From positions 1 to 64,000 of the forward strand of contig NZ_WEHU01000004.1 in NCBI RefSeq assembly GCF_009183415.1: a DNA stretch of 64,000 nucleotides, written 5' to 3'. Positions 1-9,557 of this stretch are shown here, in pieces. The stretch comes from Bacillus sp. B1-b2. GTDB lineage: Bacteria > Bacillota > Bacilli > Bacillales > Cytobacillaceae. The stretch's first letter is position 1. Each line of letters starts with the position of its first letter. A program made the position numbers and the translations under genes. The notes beneath the pieces were generated by a model. It searched no databases. It saw only the letters and a program-made list of their open reading frames with translations, and was not told the origin of the DNA.

Positions 1-849
1 ACGGAGTTCTTTCAAACGATTTTTTTAGATTTGGTCGCCCAAATCCACAAGAAGACAGATTTTGAAAAACGAAGAAAGATTTCAACTCCTCTGAAAATCA
101 TTGATTCGAGTACACTTCCACTTAATTTAACCAATCATACGTGGGCAGAGTTTCGAAAGACAAAATCGGGTGTAAAGCTTCACTTACGTCTTGTTTTCAT
201 GGAAAAAGGCTTCTCCTATCCAGATAAAGGAGTGCTTACGAATGCCATCGAACACGATCGAGGTCAATTAGAGGTATTCATTGACGACAAAGAATGCATG
301 TATGTGTTCGACCGAGGCTACTTGGATTATGAGCGGTTTGATCGCATGACGGATGAGGGCTATTTCTTTGTCACACGACTTCGCAAAAATGCCGTAGTAC
401 GGGTACTTGAACCATTTACACTGTCACCACATTCCACGGTTTTATCGGATGAAATGGTGGTGATTGGTACAACTCAAAATCGCTCAGAAAACGTGTTTCG
501 TCGACTAAAATTACTTGATACAAAAGGCAAGGAGCTAATCTTACTAACGAATCGATTTGATTTAAGTGCAGATGAAATCACCGAAATTTATAAATCACGT
601 TGGGCGATTGAACTCTTTTTCAAATGGATGAAACAACATTTGAACATCAAAAAGTTCTATGGTCATAGTGAACAGGCTGTACACAATCAAGTGTATATAG
701 CAATGATTGTATACTGTTTGAACGTATTGGCCCAGTTGAACACGAATAGCGATCGAAGTTATCTACAAATTAGCCGCTATTTAAAAGCCGCTTTATGGAA
801 ATCCGCAAACATTTGGTTACGCAAAATCAAAGGAAAGTGCGTGCCATAA
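1..849 (+). CDS. IS4-family transposase, 5' end cut off by the window
   Basis: The reading frame is open from base 1, so the N-terminus lies outside the window and the TTG at 31 is not a real start. Conserved DDE-transposase landmarks are visible: an Asp in IIDSSTLPL, a second Asp in FDRGYLDYERF, and the IS4 Y-(2)-R-(3)-E-(6)-K signature in YKSRWAIELFFKWMK. Family knowledge: these enzymes cut and paste their own insertion sequence. The C-terminus looks complete. The right end of the element probably lies within about 150 bp downstream (a GCGACACTAGTG stretch near 983-995 is a candidate), but the partner inverted repeat is outside the window and cannot be checked. Confidence 0.85.
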   Translation, partial: TEFFQTIFLDLVAQIHKKTDFEKRRKISTPLKIIDSSTLPLNLTNHTWAEFRKTKSGVKLHLRLVFMEKGFSYPDKGVLTNAIEHDRGQLEVFIDDKECMYVFDRGYLDYERFDRMTDEGYFFVTRLRKNAVVRVLEPFTLSPHSTVLSDEMVVIGTTQNRSENVFRRLKLLDTKGKELILLTNRFDLSADEITEIYKSRWAIELFFKWMKQHLNIKKFYGHSEQAVHNQVYIAMIVYCLNVLAQLNTNSDRSYLQISRYLKAALWKSANIWLRKIKGKCVP

Positions 850-1096
850 GGGCTGTAACAGTCGTTGTTGGATAAGTCACAGGTTATAGTAAAAAAATGG
901 ATGTTTACTACCTTAGTTTTGGTGTTTTCATTTTTTCTTAAAAATATGGAAAATGTAAAACTGAAAATTCAGAATTTATTTATGCGACACTAGTGATTTA
1001 CCATAGCAAAATATAAACGAGAAGAACATCAGATACGACCATAAAAAATGCCTTGGTAATGATTCACCTGCTCCTTGCCTAAAACGATAAAACCAC

Positions 1097-1125
1097 AAAA
1101 GAAACCAAAAAAAATGGTTTCTTTT
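1097..1125. terminator. Hairpin terminator closing the sugar-transporter operon
   Basis: A perfect 11-bp inverted repeat (AAAAGAAACCA / TGGTTTCTTTT) with a seven-base A loop lies just beyond the last minus-strand gene of the ABC importer operon. The stem is AT-rich and T-rich on both strands, so it may work in both directions. The 288 bp between the transposase and this operon hold no other gene. Confidence 0.6.
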
Positions 1126-1137
1126 TCTTACTTCTTC

Positions 1138-1752
1138 TCATATTGATAAGGATTGTTTCCCTTCTTTCTTTGCCGCCTGACACCAAAGAAATATTCGGCA
1201 ATTAACGAACACAATAAGCGCAACACTTATTAATGCCAATGGAATCATCATTTGACATAAGTAAATGATCAAGCAGTCGATTACCACCATCAAGATACTC
1301 ATTGGTAAATATTTTATCGCTAAAAATAGAGAAGTTCTAAATAATTCTAACAAGCTTCCTTCAAATAATCCTAATACTGGAAATACATATACCAAAAACA
1401 AGACAAACAGCACGGATAAAAAAAGGTAGAAATAGTAAATCATTTGCGATGTTTGATTAGCTACTTCTAGATAAAAATGTTGAGAAGATAGTAATAGAAC
1501 TCCAAAACCTACAACTATGATACCTGTCAGCATATTTCTTTTAAAATTCAACTTGAAGTACTGATAGAATTCTCCTATAACATTTATTTCTTCTCCGTTA
1601 ATCACCTGAAACATACAACGATGCAATGCAACGGTAGATGGGCCTACCGTAATAATTGGTAAACTAAAAAGTACCCATAGAAAGTTTAATACAATAATAG
1701 AATATAACTTACTCATTCTCTCCCAAAATGGAGAATCATATCTTATTTTCAT
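1138..1752 (-). CDS. YesL-like (DUF624) membrane protein
   Basis: A 204-residue integral membrane protein with about five hydrophobic segments. It opens with a short amphipathic stretch and then a VLNFLWVLFSLPIITVGPS segment, the hallmark of the DUF624/YesL family. These proteins are usually encoded beside carbohydrate ABC transporters of Bacillales and have no settled biochemical role. Here it is the last gene of a four-gene minus-strand operon (binding protein, two permeases, this gene), which agrees with the family pattern. It probably assists the transporter or senses its state, but that is inference. Confidence 0.75.
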   Translation of the reverse strand: MKIRYDSPFWERMSKLYSIIVLNFLWVLFSLPIITVGPSTVALHRCMFQVINGEEINVIGEFYQYFKLNFKRNMLTGIIVVGFGVLLLSSQHFYLEVANQTSQMIYYFYLFLSVLFVLFLVYVFPVLGLFEGSLLELFRTSLFLAIKYLPMSILMVVIDCLIIYLCQMMIPLALISVALIVFVNCRIFLWCQAAKKEGKQSLSI

Positions 1753-1786
1753 TATTTATCCCGCCTCTTAAACATACATGTTTACA

Positions 1787-2686
1787 TTAACCTTTTACTG
1801 CACCAGCTGTCATTCCTTCTACAAAGTACTTATTAAATATCAAGTATAGAATGAATAAAGGAAGAATCGAGAACATGGATCCTGCAACTAATACATCATA
1901 ATTGTTTCCATAAGGAGTTAGTAACGTATTTAATCCAATAGGCAAGGTGAATTTTTCAGGTGAACGTAGAACAATTAATGGCCACAACATATTATTCCAT
2001 GCGCCCATTGAACTAAGAATAGCCATGGCAGAAAATGCAGGTTTAGAAATCGGCATGACAATTCTTACGCAAATTCCATATTCACTGCTGCCATCAATTC
2101 TTCCTGCATCTAACAGTTCTTTCGGTATGCCTGATAGATATTGCCTAAAGAAAAAGATGGTAGAAGCATGCACTAACCCTGGCAGTATGACTCCAGCATA
2201 GGTATCTATTAGTCCAAAACCAATCATTTGCTTATATAGTGGCAACATCAATATTTCAAAAGGGACCATCATGGTCGCAATAACCAGGAAAAACAATAAA
2301 TTTTTAAACTTAAAATCATACATAGCAAAGCCATATGCAACAAAATAACAAATAATTAGTGTAAAAATGACAGATACAATGGTAATGATTAAACTATTCT
2401 TAAACCAAATCAGATAATCCGTGCTTCCATCAAAAAGGTAACTATAATTGGTGAAGGACCAATTTTCGAAATCTAAATTTAGATTCAATCCGTTTCTTAT
2501 TAGCATTTGCCCAGGACGGAAGGAAGCAAATAAACCAGATATAAAGGGAACGGAAACACCAGCACACATCAAGATAAAGAAACAGTTAATCAAAACTTTA
2601 ACAAAAGGATTTCTGCCATCCTTTTTTTCTTTTATTTTTTCAGCTGCTGATGTGCTAGGATCTTGGCTCGTATTATTCTTGCTCAT
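1787..2686 (-). CDS. Carbohydrate ABC transporter permease (MalG/AraQ type)
   Basis: A 299-residue inner-membrane permease with six predicted helices and a cytoplasmic N-terminal Lys-rich tail. The EAA loop that docks on the ATPase is visible as LLDAGRIDGSSEYGICVRIVMP, about 90 residues from the C-terminus. This pattern and length match the second permease of CUT1 importers, which take up oligosaccharides. The gene starts 2 bp after the upstream permease stop, so the two are translated together. No ATPase is encoded nearby. Many Firmicutes CUT1 systems share one MsmK-type ATPase encoded elsewhere, and this is probably the case here. Confidence 0.88.
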   Translation of the reverse strand: MSKNNTSQDPSTSAAEKIKEKKDGRNPFVKVLINCFFILMCAGVSVPFISGLFASFRPGQMLIRNGLNLNLDFENWSFTNYSYLFDGSTDYLIWFKNSLIITIVSVIFTLIICYFVAYGFAMYDFKFKNLLFFLVIATMMVPFEILMLPLYKQMIGFGLIDTYAGVILPGLVHASTIFFFRQYLSGIPKELLDAGRIDGSSEYGICVRIVMPISKPAFSAMAILSSMGAWNNMLWPLIVLRSPEKFTLPIGLNTLLTPYGNNYDVLVAGSMFSILPLFILYLIFNKYFVEGMTAGAVKG

Positions 2687-2688
2687 AC

Positions 2689-3588
2689 TTACTTAGCCTC
2701 CTTCTTAAACATACCGCTTGAAAACAAGTAGATCATACTAATGGTTAGAGCTACAACCAGTAATACTAAACCAACTGCAGAGGCATATCCTAAGTCATTC
2801 TTTTCAATTCCACGTCTATACAAATAACCAACAATCGTTAACCCGATATTCTTAGGAGAATTATTGCTTCCGTAAATCATGAAGCTTTCCAGAAACATGG
2901 CTAATCCAGCATATATACTGATTGTTGTCACATATATTCTGGTTGGTTTTAGCAATGGCAGAGTGATATGCCAAAATCTTTGCCATGCATTGGCACCATC
3001 CACTTTTGCAGATTCATATAGCACCTCATCTATCGAGCTTAAACCAGCCTCGAAATACAAAGTATTTACTCCCATCCATCTCCATGTTGCTAGTAAAAGT
3101 AGGGCAGCCATTCCTGTACCCCAATTTTTTAACCATTCTTGTGGCTCAAAGCCAAAAAAAAGCAGGATTTGGTTCATGAGACCTGAATCCATTTCACTAA
3201 ACATATATCGAAACAAAATACCTGCGACGACGATGGAAACTAATGCTGGCAAATAGATAATGGATTTATAAATTCTTTTGCCAACGATACTCTTTGAATT
3301 TAATAAAAAAGCACAAAGCATTGGAATAGGAATTAAAATAAGGAGTGTAAGAGCTGTATAAATGACGCTATTTCTTACAGCAATGTGAAATACCTTATCT
3401 CCTATCAGCTTTTCATAGTTTGCAAGGCCAATATATTCACTGTATCCATTTCCAATATCATGAAAGCTCATATTAATGGTCGAAAACATGGGGTAGATCC
3501 AGAAGAAGGACAAGCTGACGATAAACGGTAATATAAACACATACGGTGCAATTTTCTGAGAGAATAAAAAGGTTTGAATCTTTTTCAT
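2689..3588 (-). CDS. Carbohydrate ABC transporter permease (MalF/UgpA type)
   Basis: A 299-residue permease with six membrane segments and the EAA motif LYESAKVDGANAWQRFWHITLP around residues 190-211. It pairs with the following MalG-type permease to form the channel of a CUT1 sugar importer. The N-terminal PYVFILPFIVSLSFFWIYP segment is typical of the MalF/UgpA group. It lies 69 bp downstream of the binding-protein gene, separated from it by a strong hairpin that probably lets the binding protein be made in excess. Confidence 0.88.
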   Translation of the reverse strand: MKKIQTFLFSQKIAPYVFILPFIVSLSFFWIYPMFSTINMSFHDIGNGYSEYIGLANYEKLIGDKVFHIAVRNSVIYTALTLLILIPIPMLCAFLLNSKSIVGKRIYKSIIYLPALVSIVVAGILFRYMFSEMDSGLMNQILLFFGFEPQEWLKNWGTGMAALLLLATWRWMGVNTLYFEAGLSSIDEVLYESAKVDGANAWQRFWHITLPLLKPTRIYVTTISIYAGLAMFLESFMIYGSNNSPKNIGLTIVGYLYRRGIEKNDLGYASAVGLVLLVVALTISMIYLFSSGMFKKEAK

Positions 3589-3618
3589 GTTCGTTCCTCT
3601 CCTTTTCTATCCAGAGCA

Positions 3619-3649
3619 TGTAAGATTGCCATTAGAAGGCAATCTTACA
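3619..3649 (-). promoter_or_regulatory. Intercistronic stem-loop between binding protein and permease genes
   Basis: A perfect 12-bp inverted repeat (TGTAAGATTGCC / GGCAATCTTACA) with a 7-base loop lies between the binding-protein stop and the first permease. No U-run follows on the minus strand, so it is not a standard terminator. By analogy with malE-malF intergenic hairpins it probably protects the upstream binding-protein mRNA or reduces read-through. Confidence 0.6.
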
Positions 3650-3657
3650 TACTTCAC

Positions 3658-5010
3658 TTATTCTTGTTCAAAATCTACCTCAGCTTGCGCATCTTCAAGA
3701 GCTTGCTTAATATCCGCACCATTCTCAAAAATTTCATTTAAGGTGGTTACATTAAACACTTCATTAATGGTTGTAGTTATTGGCACTGTTTTAATAAGAT
3801 TTACTTCATCCTGAATTTCTAACAATGTATCAAATGGATTATTCACGAAGTATTGAACATATTTGTTCTCTGGATTATGTGTCACTTCTGTATTTGTCCA
3901 AATCTTTGTATTAACGGGATCAAAACCGAGAATATCCCAAATTTTCACTCCACCTTCTTCAGATAATTTTGCCCAAGACATAAATTCCGCTGCAAGTTCT
4001 GCATTTTCAGAATCCTGATAAACGACTGTACCAGTCCCTCCTGCACCATTTGAGCGTTTCTGTCCTTCTTCAAATACAGGAACAGGAGCAATCGCAAACT
4101 TACCAGACATTTCTGGCATATAGTCTGTAAAGCGAGACATATACCAAATAGCTTTAGGGAATGCAGCTACTTCGCCTTTTGCAACCGTAGCATAGCCTTC
4201 CTCTGTATCAATTTGTCCACCAGGAGTTACTTCTGCAATACCACTGTCTAGCCAACCTTGTTGCATAGTCAACATAGATTCAATAGAATCTAACTCCACG
4301 TTTGCATTATCAGGATCTTCCACCCACGATTCTCCAAACTCAGACATACCTAAAGTTAACCAGTCAGCACCACCAGTATCAACAGATGTCATATAAACTT
4401 CTCCATTAGAAGCTTCTTTTAATTTTTCACCTGCTGCTTCAAAATCATCCCATGTTTTGATTTGCGTATAATCAATTCCATATTTTGATAAAATCTCCGT
4501 ATTATAATACATAACAGTAGCTCCAACATGTGTTGGTACTCCATAATAGTTACCATCTGTTTCATAAGCATCTAATCGAGATTGTACCAAATCAGCTTGA
4601 TATGGCTCTACATAACTGTTCAAAGGTAGCCACGGTACTTTTCCATCTAAGTAGTTAGGAAACTGACCAATTTCTACATCCGCTAAGTCAGGAATACCCT
4701 CACCTGATTGAACAGCTAATGTAAGCTTTGTATGCATATCTGCATAAGGGTATACTGTAAATTTAATTTGAATCTGCTTATCGGGGTGTTCCTCATTCCA
4801 TTTATTCAGCATGTCACTATAAAATTGTTGATGCAAATCAACGAACAACCACATGTCCATTTTACTTCCATCCTCAGGACCAACCGTAGTAACCTCTGAT
4901 TCCACCTCTTCTGTACTTTCTTTCTTTCCACCAGAAGAATTCGAACATCCAAAAGCAAAAACAACCAAAAGAACGACAAAAAACGGTAATACCTTTTTGA
5001 GTGACTTCAT
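3658..5010 (-). CDS. Extracellular sugar-binding lipoprotein of the ABC importer
   Basis: A family-1 extracellular solute-binding protein of about 450 residues, anchored as a lipoprotein outside the membrane and delivering sugar to the adjacent permeases. The signal peptide starts MKSLKKVLPF and ends in a lipobox, FAFGC, with the Cys at residue 22. An acidic Ser/Glu-rich linker follows. An in-frame ATG five codons upstream (5025) would put Met-Gly-Ala-Arg-Leu before a normal lipoprotein signal, and a GGGG/AAGG-rich stretch precedes the inner ATG, so I chose 5010. The substrate cannot be told. The YesL-type context is often linked to plant polysaccharide oligomers. Confidence 0.85.
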   Translation of the reverse strand: MKSLKKVLPFFVVLLVVFAFGCSNSSGGKKESTEEVESEVTTVGPEDGSKMDMWLFVDLHQQFYSDMLNKWNEEHPDKQIQIKFTVYPYADMHTKLTLAVQSGEGIPDLADVEIGQFPNYLDGKVPWLPLNSYVEPYQADLVQSRLDAYETDGNYYGVPTHVGATVMYYNTEILSKYGIDYTQIKTWDDFEAAGEKLKEASNGEVYMTSVDTGGADWLTLGMSEFGESWVEDPDNANVELDSIESMLTMQQGWLDSGIAEVTPGGQIDTEEGYATVAKGEVAAFPKAIWYMSRFTDYMPEMSGKFAIAPVPVFEEGQKRSNGAGGTGTVVYQDSENAELAAEFMSWAKLSEEGGVKIWDILGFDPVNTKIWTNTEVTHNPENKYVQYFVNNPFDTLLEIQDEVNLIKTVPITTTINEVFNVTTLNEIFENGADIKQALEDAQAEVDFEQE

Positions 5011-5079
5011 TAACCTTGCCCCCATTCGATTTGTAATACTCTGATAACCTTTTAATCGTTAAGTCAGACTACTCTACAA

Positions 5080-5092
5080 TGAAGCGCTTTCA
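5080..5092. promoter_or_regulatory. Possible catabolite-response (cre) element upstream of the sugar operon
   Basis: TGAAGCGCTTTCA, about 70 bp upstream of the binding-protein start, is one base short of the ideal CcpA palindrome TGAAAGCGCTTTCA. CcpA control is normal for sugar importers in Bacillales, but the missing base makes this call tentative. I could not identify a convincing -35/-10 pair. Confidence 0.4.
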
Positions 5093-5566
5093 CAATAAGA
5101 TATATTAAAGTTAAAAGATTTTTATACCTCTATATTTTATTTGTGGCATCACTAACGTCGATTAAAATAATGAATATGTATTAATGAAATTAAATTTACC
5201 AAAAATAAAATTTTCTATAAAAAAAAGCCTTTATAATGGGTTTGGTGGTAGTAACCTATCCAAATCCAAAACAAAGGACAAAAAGTAGAATGGTATAATA
5301 ACGGAATATTCATTCGTTTTTTATACAGCTTTAGTGATGAAGAATGATTAATCAAGAAAAATTTACCTAATTTAGAAATTAAAAAACTTGTATAATCCGT
5401 CCAATTTATCAAGTTTTTATGAAAATTATTTTAAAAAATCAAGTATACATTCTACTCTGTTTTAATTATTCATTTTAAATGCTAAAAATAGCATAACTTA
5501 ACAGAAAAGAAGACTCCAACATCGATCGGCCTTCAAAATATTTAAGTTCTTGTTCCCCTTCTAATT
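5093..5566. other. Intergenic region between the sugar operon and the kinase gene
   Basis: About 470 bp of AT-rich DNA without a convincing gene. A 65-codon minus-strand frame (5215-5412) has no ribosome binding site and a composition unlike neighbouring proteins, so I do not annotate it. The part next to 5093 must hold the sugar-operon promoter. No clear terminator follows the kinase gene. Confidence 0.5.
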
Positions 5567-6817
5567 CTACACCTCCAACAACTGCTTCTGCAAAGCAAGA
5601 GGCAACTGAATTGTTACCGTAGTCCCTTTATTTAATTCACTACAAAAACTCATCCTACCATTATGACTTTCAATGATTTTATAGCATGTCATTAAGCCAA
5701 GACCTGTTCCTTTTTCTTTTGTTGTAAAGAATGGTTCCCCTAGTGTGTCTATGCGCTCTGCTTCTATTCCTACTCCTTGGTCTATAATCTCAATAGCTAT
5801 ATTCCCATCATCTAGATCACGTACTTTTATGTAGATGGTACCACCAGTCGGCATTGCTTCCATTGCATTTTGTAATAAATTAATAAAAACTTGCTTTAAC
5901 CTATTTTCATCACAAAGAATCATAGATTGTTTCTGATCGTACGAGACGTAGATTAGTATATTATTTAAAAGAAATTGTGCGTTTACTAAAGTTATCACAT
6001 CTTTAATAATCGTTGTTATATCCTTCTTTAAAAATACATCTGCTGCTGGTTTGGCGATAAATAATAGTTCACTTACAATACTATTAATTCGCTCAATCTC
6101 TGCTAACACAATATCAAAATAGTCGATTTTCTCACGATCTATTTTGGCCAATTGAATAAATCCTTTAATAGAGGTAAGTGGGTTTCGTATCTCATGTGCA
6201 ATTCCCGCTGACATCTGGCCGATCAATGACATCTTCTCCGACTTTTGAATCAAGTGTTGTGTTTTCTCTTTTAACTGAGTAACGTCCCTCCCCATAGAAA
6301 GAATCGTTTTTGTCCTGTTAAAATCAACAGCTAAACACGAGGATTCAAAAAAGAAAGAGGTACCATCCAAGCGCTTCATCTTATATTCAATTGGTGTTAA
6401 AGGCCTTGTTTCCTGACTTGTAATCTTCATTCTTTCTTCCCAGCGATCTTTATAAGCAGCATCTAAAAAATCACCAAATGAATAACCGATTAAATCCTCT
6501 AGACTTTTTGCTTCCATCATCTTAATAGCTGCATGATTCACATATATCAATTTATTATTCTGATGTATAAACACAGATTCAGGAAGGGAATCAATTAATA
6601 ATCTATAACTCTCATTACTTGCTTGAGCTTTTCTTTCATAGGAACGCAATAAATCATATTGCCAACCTACAAACCATGCCAATAAAGTAAAAATAAAAAA
6701 GTCTAATGTGAAAAACGGTTCAAGGTTTACCAACTTTTGATAGGTAGTAAAGGCGATAGAAACCAATACTAAGACTACTTGTCCTGCCCTTTTCATTTCC
6801 CTTATCTTAACAAGCAT
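5567..6817 (-). CDS. PAS-domain sensor histidine kinase (sporulation-kinase-like)
   Basis: A 416-residue kinase with two short membrane helices in the first 55 residues, almost no extracellular loop, a PAS domain at about 65-185 (SLPESVFIHQNNKLIYVN), a HisKA domain with the phospho-acceptor His at about 208 (GIAHEIRNPLTS) and a HATPase domain with N (ENRLKQVFINLLQNAMEA), G1 (IDQGVGIE) and G2 (GTGLGL) boxes. The architecture resembles KinB/KinE kinases that feed phosphate to Spo0F. No response regulator is encoded beside it, which fits an orphan phosphorelay kinase. The start is supported by CAGGAG nine bases upstream. Confidence 0.85.
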   Translation of the reverse strand: MLVKIREMKRAGQVVLVLVSIAFTTYQKLVNLEPFFTLDFFIFTLLAWFVGWQYDLLRSYERKAQASNESYRLLIDSLPESVFIHQNNKLIYVNHAAIKMMEAKSLEDLIGYSFGDFLDAAYKDRWEERMKITSQETRPLTPIEYKMKRLDGTSFFFESSCLAVDFNRTKTILSMGRDVTQLKEKTQHLIQKSEKMSLIGQMSAGIAHEIRNPLTSIKGFIQLAKIDREKIDYFDIVLAEIERINSIVSELLFIAKPAADVFLKKDITTIIKDVITLVNAQFLLNNILIYVSYDQKQSMILCDENRLKQVFINLLQNAMEAMPTGGTIYIKVRDLDDGNIAIEIIDQGVGIEAERIDTLGEPFFTTKEKGTGLGLMTCYKIIESHNGRMSFCSELNKGTTVTIQLPLALQKQLLEV

Positions 6818-7422
6818 GCTTATTTGCTCCTGATATTTTATTTAATTTGCAAGAATTACATCATTAATATTTCTAACAATACTACTACTTCGAGTGTGAT
6901 ATCCTGGAAAATAACAATATGCATATGTCATTCCCACAAACCATTTCATTTGTTAATAGGTCGCTGAAAATGTTAATGCCTTTCAGAAAAGCTTCAAATA
7001 TAAAAGCAGTAAGAGGTGTCTCTCCTCTTTTGCTTTCCTAAATATATCTACTGCAAATATACCACAATTCTCTAAACTTGGGATATCAATTTTAAACATA
7101 ATATTCCATTTTCCATAATAGGAAAGCGCATATATCCCATTAATTAGAGAAGCTGAACCAATATCTAGTCTTCGTTTATCTTTCTATGCGAATCCTAGCA
7201 GATTTAATCCCCTTATTCACTAATGTTCTGAGTATTTCTGCTTTCTTTTGTTAAGAGTTATCTGCTTTAATTTACTCAGTCCTTACCATAATTCTATTTT
7301 AACTTTTCTATGTAAAGATTGATATTTCCTATAATATTCTTAATTTAGAGCCTACACTATTATTTATATAGTAAAATATAACCAGTAATAATATCCTTAA
7401 AGTATGAAAGGAGAAACATGTA
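6818..7422. other. 605-bp intergenic region upstream of the kinase
   Basis: No gene is supported here. It contains the divergent promoters of the kinase (minus) and the secreted protein (plus). At 7003-7036 an imperfect stem (AAAGCAGTAAGAGG / CCTCTTTTGCTTT) is followed on the minus strand by TTTTATATTT and looks like a minus-strand terminator, although no minus-strand gene is visible above it. It might be a leader structure of the kinase transcript or a relic. Confidence 0.4.
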
Positions 7423-8052
7423 ATGAAATTAAATCCATACATATTATCCATTGTAATAATTTTGGGTATTTTGGTTGGATTATCAACCAATCTAGACACT
7501 GAGTCTAAGTCTAACGAAGCTTTATCTGTTTCAAATGACAGTGAGTCAACGACTTCTGCTAATGAGCAAGAAATAGTAGAAGAAATTAAAACAGGACTGA
7601 CACCTGATTATGTTATGGATTACCTATCTAATAATGGTTTTTCTATATCACCTGTATATAGGGGAGAAACAACTGATATTTATAGAGGAGAAATTAAGCC
7701 TGGCAATACGGAGTTGATGATAACAGTTGATCTTTACTATAAAAGAGAGAGCGAAGACATTGTATTAATAGAAACAAATATCGATGGCAGTTATTATGTT
7801 AATTATAATCAAACTAAAGTAGAAGATCTCGTTACTGAAGCCGCTCAAAAGTATTTTATACCACTAGTAGCTATGCCTTATAAAACTTCTGATCCTGATC
7901 AAGCAAAAGAATGGGTGAAATTACATATAAGTGACTCCTATTCTCATGAACCTAAAGATAAAACTACCACAACAATTGGAATAGGTACCATTAATATATA
8001 TGGGAATCCCATTTTTAGAACCTTAGAGTTAGACTTTGGATTTGTAGATTAA
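7423..8052 (+). CDS. Secreted or membrane-anchored protein of unknown function
   Basis: A 209-residue protein with an N-terminal hydrophobic signal/anchor (YILSIVIILGILVGLS) but no lipobox Cys, followed by a Ser/Glu/Asn-rich linker to about residue 55 and a compact alpha/beta C-terminal part. The start is backed by AAAGGAG 10 bases upstream. I do not recognise the family. It stands alone between a sensor kinase (divergent) and manA (same strand, 485 bp away), so context offers no function. It is probably extracytoplasmic. Confidence 0.65.
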   Translation: MKLNPYILSIVIILGILVGLSTNLDTESKSNEALSVSNDSESTTSANEQEIVEEIKTGLTPDYVMDYLSNNGFSISPVYRGETTDIYRGEIKPGNTELMITVDLYYKRESEDIVLIETNIDGSYYVNYNQTKVEDLVTEAAQKYFIPLVAMPYKTSDPDQAKEWVKLHISDSYSHEPKDKTTTTIGIGTINIYGNPIFRTLELDFGFVD

Positions 8053-8537
8053 AAGCCAACTTCTCTTTATGACTATTATCATTTTCTGAAAGTATATTAT
8101 GTTAAACTTTAGTACCCCCTAGACAGCTGCTCATAATACGACAACTAAAATAGAGAGAAGGATTTCTCTTCTCCCTTCTTTAGTATTCTCATCTCGTCAT
8201 CATTAAACTATCTTATTCGATGGTTCAACATTCTCTAGCCTTAATTCTTTCAAGTAGTTGTTATTAATGTTAGCTTATCTTCAAGAACTAGTACAAAACA
8301 GTTAAATACATCGTAAAATCTTCAAACTATCCATCTAGAACCATTTTCTTTAAATACCGATGGCAAAATAACTTCCATCCCATTATAAAGGTCTCACTAA
8401 TTCGTTAGATGATTGTACAAAATAGTACAATCATGAATTACATGAATCATTTTCATATTTTGAAATTAAGCCAGTGAAGAGAAATATGTTAAAATAAACT
8501 AGTCAAATACGTTAAGTAAAAGGAGACTTTACATAGA
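8053..8537. other. Intergenic region upstream of manA
   Basis: 485 bp with no supported gene. A weak purine/pyrimidine-rich hairpin near 8150-8180 may end the upstream transcript. The main feature is a palindrome at 8409-8434, listed separately. A TATGTTAAAAT stretch near 8490 could be an extended -10 element for manA. Confidence 0.4.
8409..8434. promoter_or_regulatory. Operator-like palindrome upstream of manA
   Basis: ATGATTGTAC-AAAATA-GTACAATCAT is a perfect 10-bp inverted repeat with a 6-base centre, ending about 100 bp before the manA start and upstream of its probable -10 region. The two-turn symmetry suits a dimeric repressor site. No T-run follows, so it is unlikely to be a terminator. 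The regulator is unknown. Confidence 0.45.
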
Positions 8538-9482
8538 ATGAAAGAACCATTATTTTTTGAGCCGGTATTTAAAGATAGAATTTGGGGAGGAACAGAACTT
8601 AGAAGCTTTGGATATGAAATTCCAACAGAAACAACAGGAGAATGTTGGGCATTTGCTGCACATCCAAATGGGAAAAGTATTGTAAAAAATGGGGAGTATG
8701 CTGGTAAAAATCTAGAAGAGCTTTGGGAAAATCATCGTGAGCTTTTTGCCAATATGAAAGGCGATCGCTTCCCACTTCTTACAAAGATACTAGATGCAAA
8801 CCAAGATCTTTCTGTACAGGTTCATCCAAACGATGAATATGCAAATGTTCACGAGAATGGTGAATTAGGGAAAACAGAATGCTGGTATATTATTGACTGT
8901 AAAGAAGGAGCAGAAATTATTTTCGGTCATCATGCTAAGTCTAAAGAAGAATTAGAAAGCATGATTGCAGAAAATAAATGGGACAACTTATTAAATAAAG
9001 TACCTGTGAAAAAAGGAGACTTCTTCTTTGTACCAAGTGGAACAATCCATGCTATTGGAGAAGGAATTATCATCTTAGAAACACAACAAAATTCTGATAC
9101 CACTTACCGTGTATATGATTATGATCGCTTAGATGCAGATGGAAATACAAGAGAGCTTCATATTGAGCAATCTATTAATGTAACAACTGTTCCTCATAAC
9201 TTAGAAGCAACTACTCCTGTAGTAGAAGAACAAGGTGCATTAGAGGTAACTACATTTGTAGAATGTGAATACTTTAGTGTGCAAAAATGGGTAGTAGATG
9301 GTGAAACTAGTAAAGAGCAAGACAAACCATTCCTGTTATGCAGTGTTATTGAAGGAGAAGGATCACTAGAAAAAGAAGGTAAGAACTATGATTTCAAAAA
9401 AGGTGATCATTTCCTTCTTCCAAGTGAATTTGGGGATTATGAATTAGATGGTAAGGCGGAATTGATTGTTTCTTATCTATAA
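8538..9482 (+). CDS. manA: Mannose-6-phosphate isomerase, class I
   Basis: A cytoplasmic zinc enzyme that interconverts mannose 6-phosphate and fructose 6-phosphate, feeding mannose into glycolysis or fructose 6-phosphate into GDP-mannose and surface polysaccharide synthesis. Family landmarks are the metal-binding segment SVQVHPNDEYA, GKTECWYII, and FFVPSGTIHAIG followed by ILETQQNSDTTYRVYDYDR. The length of 314 residues is typical of Firmicutes ManA. It is preceded by AAGGAGA and followed by a strong terminator, so it is probably monocistronic. Its last 12 codons are repeated, slightly diverged, 541 bp downstream. Confidence 0.95.
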   Translation: MKEPLFFEPVFKDRIWGGTELRSFGYEIPTETTGECWAFAAHPNGKSIVKNGEYAGKNLEELWENHRELFANMKGDRFPLLTKILDANQDLSVQVHPNDEYANVHENGELGKTECWYIIDCKEGAEIIFGHHAKSKEELESMIAENKWDNLLNKVPVKKGDFFFVPSGTIHAIGEGIIILETQQNSDTTYRVYDYDRLDADGNTRELHIEQSINVTTVPHNLEATTPVVEEQGALEVTTFVECEYFSVQKWVVDGETSKEQDKPFLLCSVIEGEGSLEKEGKNYDFKKGDHFLLPSEFGDYELDGKAELIVSYL

Positions 9483-9557
9483 TAGGTAGTCTAAACAATA
9501 GCCAAGACAACAAAACAGGCTAGATAAATCTCTGTCTATTGGATAGTTGAAATAATA

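Noticed and set aside
5215-5412. 65-codon minus-strand open frame upstream of the sugar operon
   Set aside because: No ribosome binding site, odd composition and AT-rich intergenic surroundings; no conservation can be argued from the sequence.
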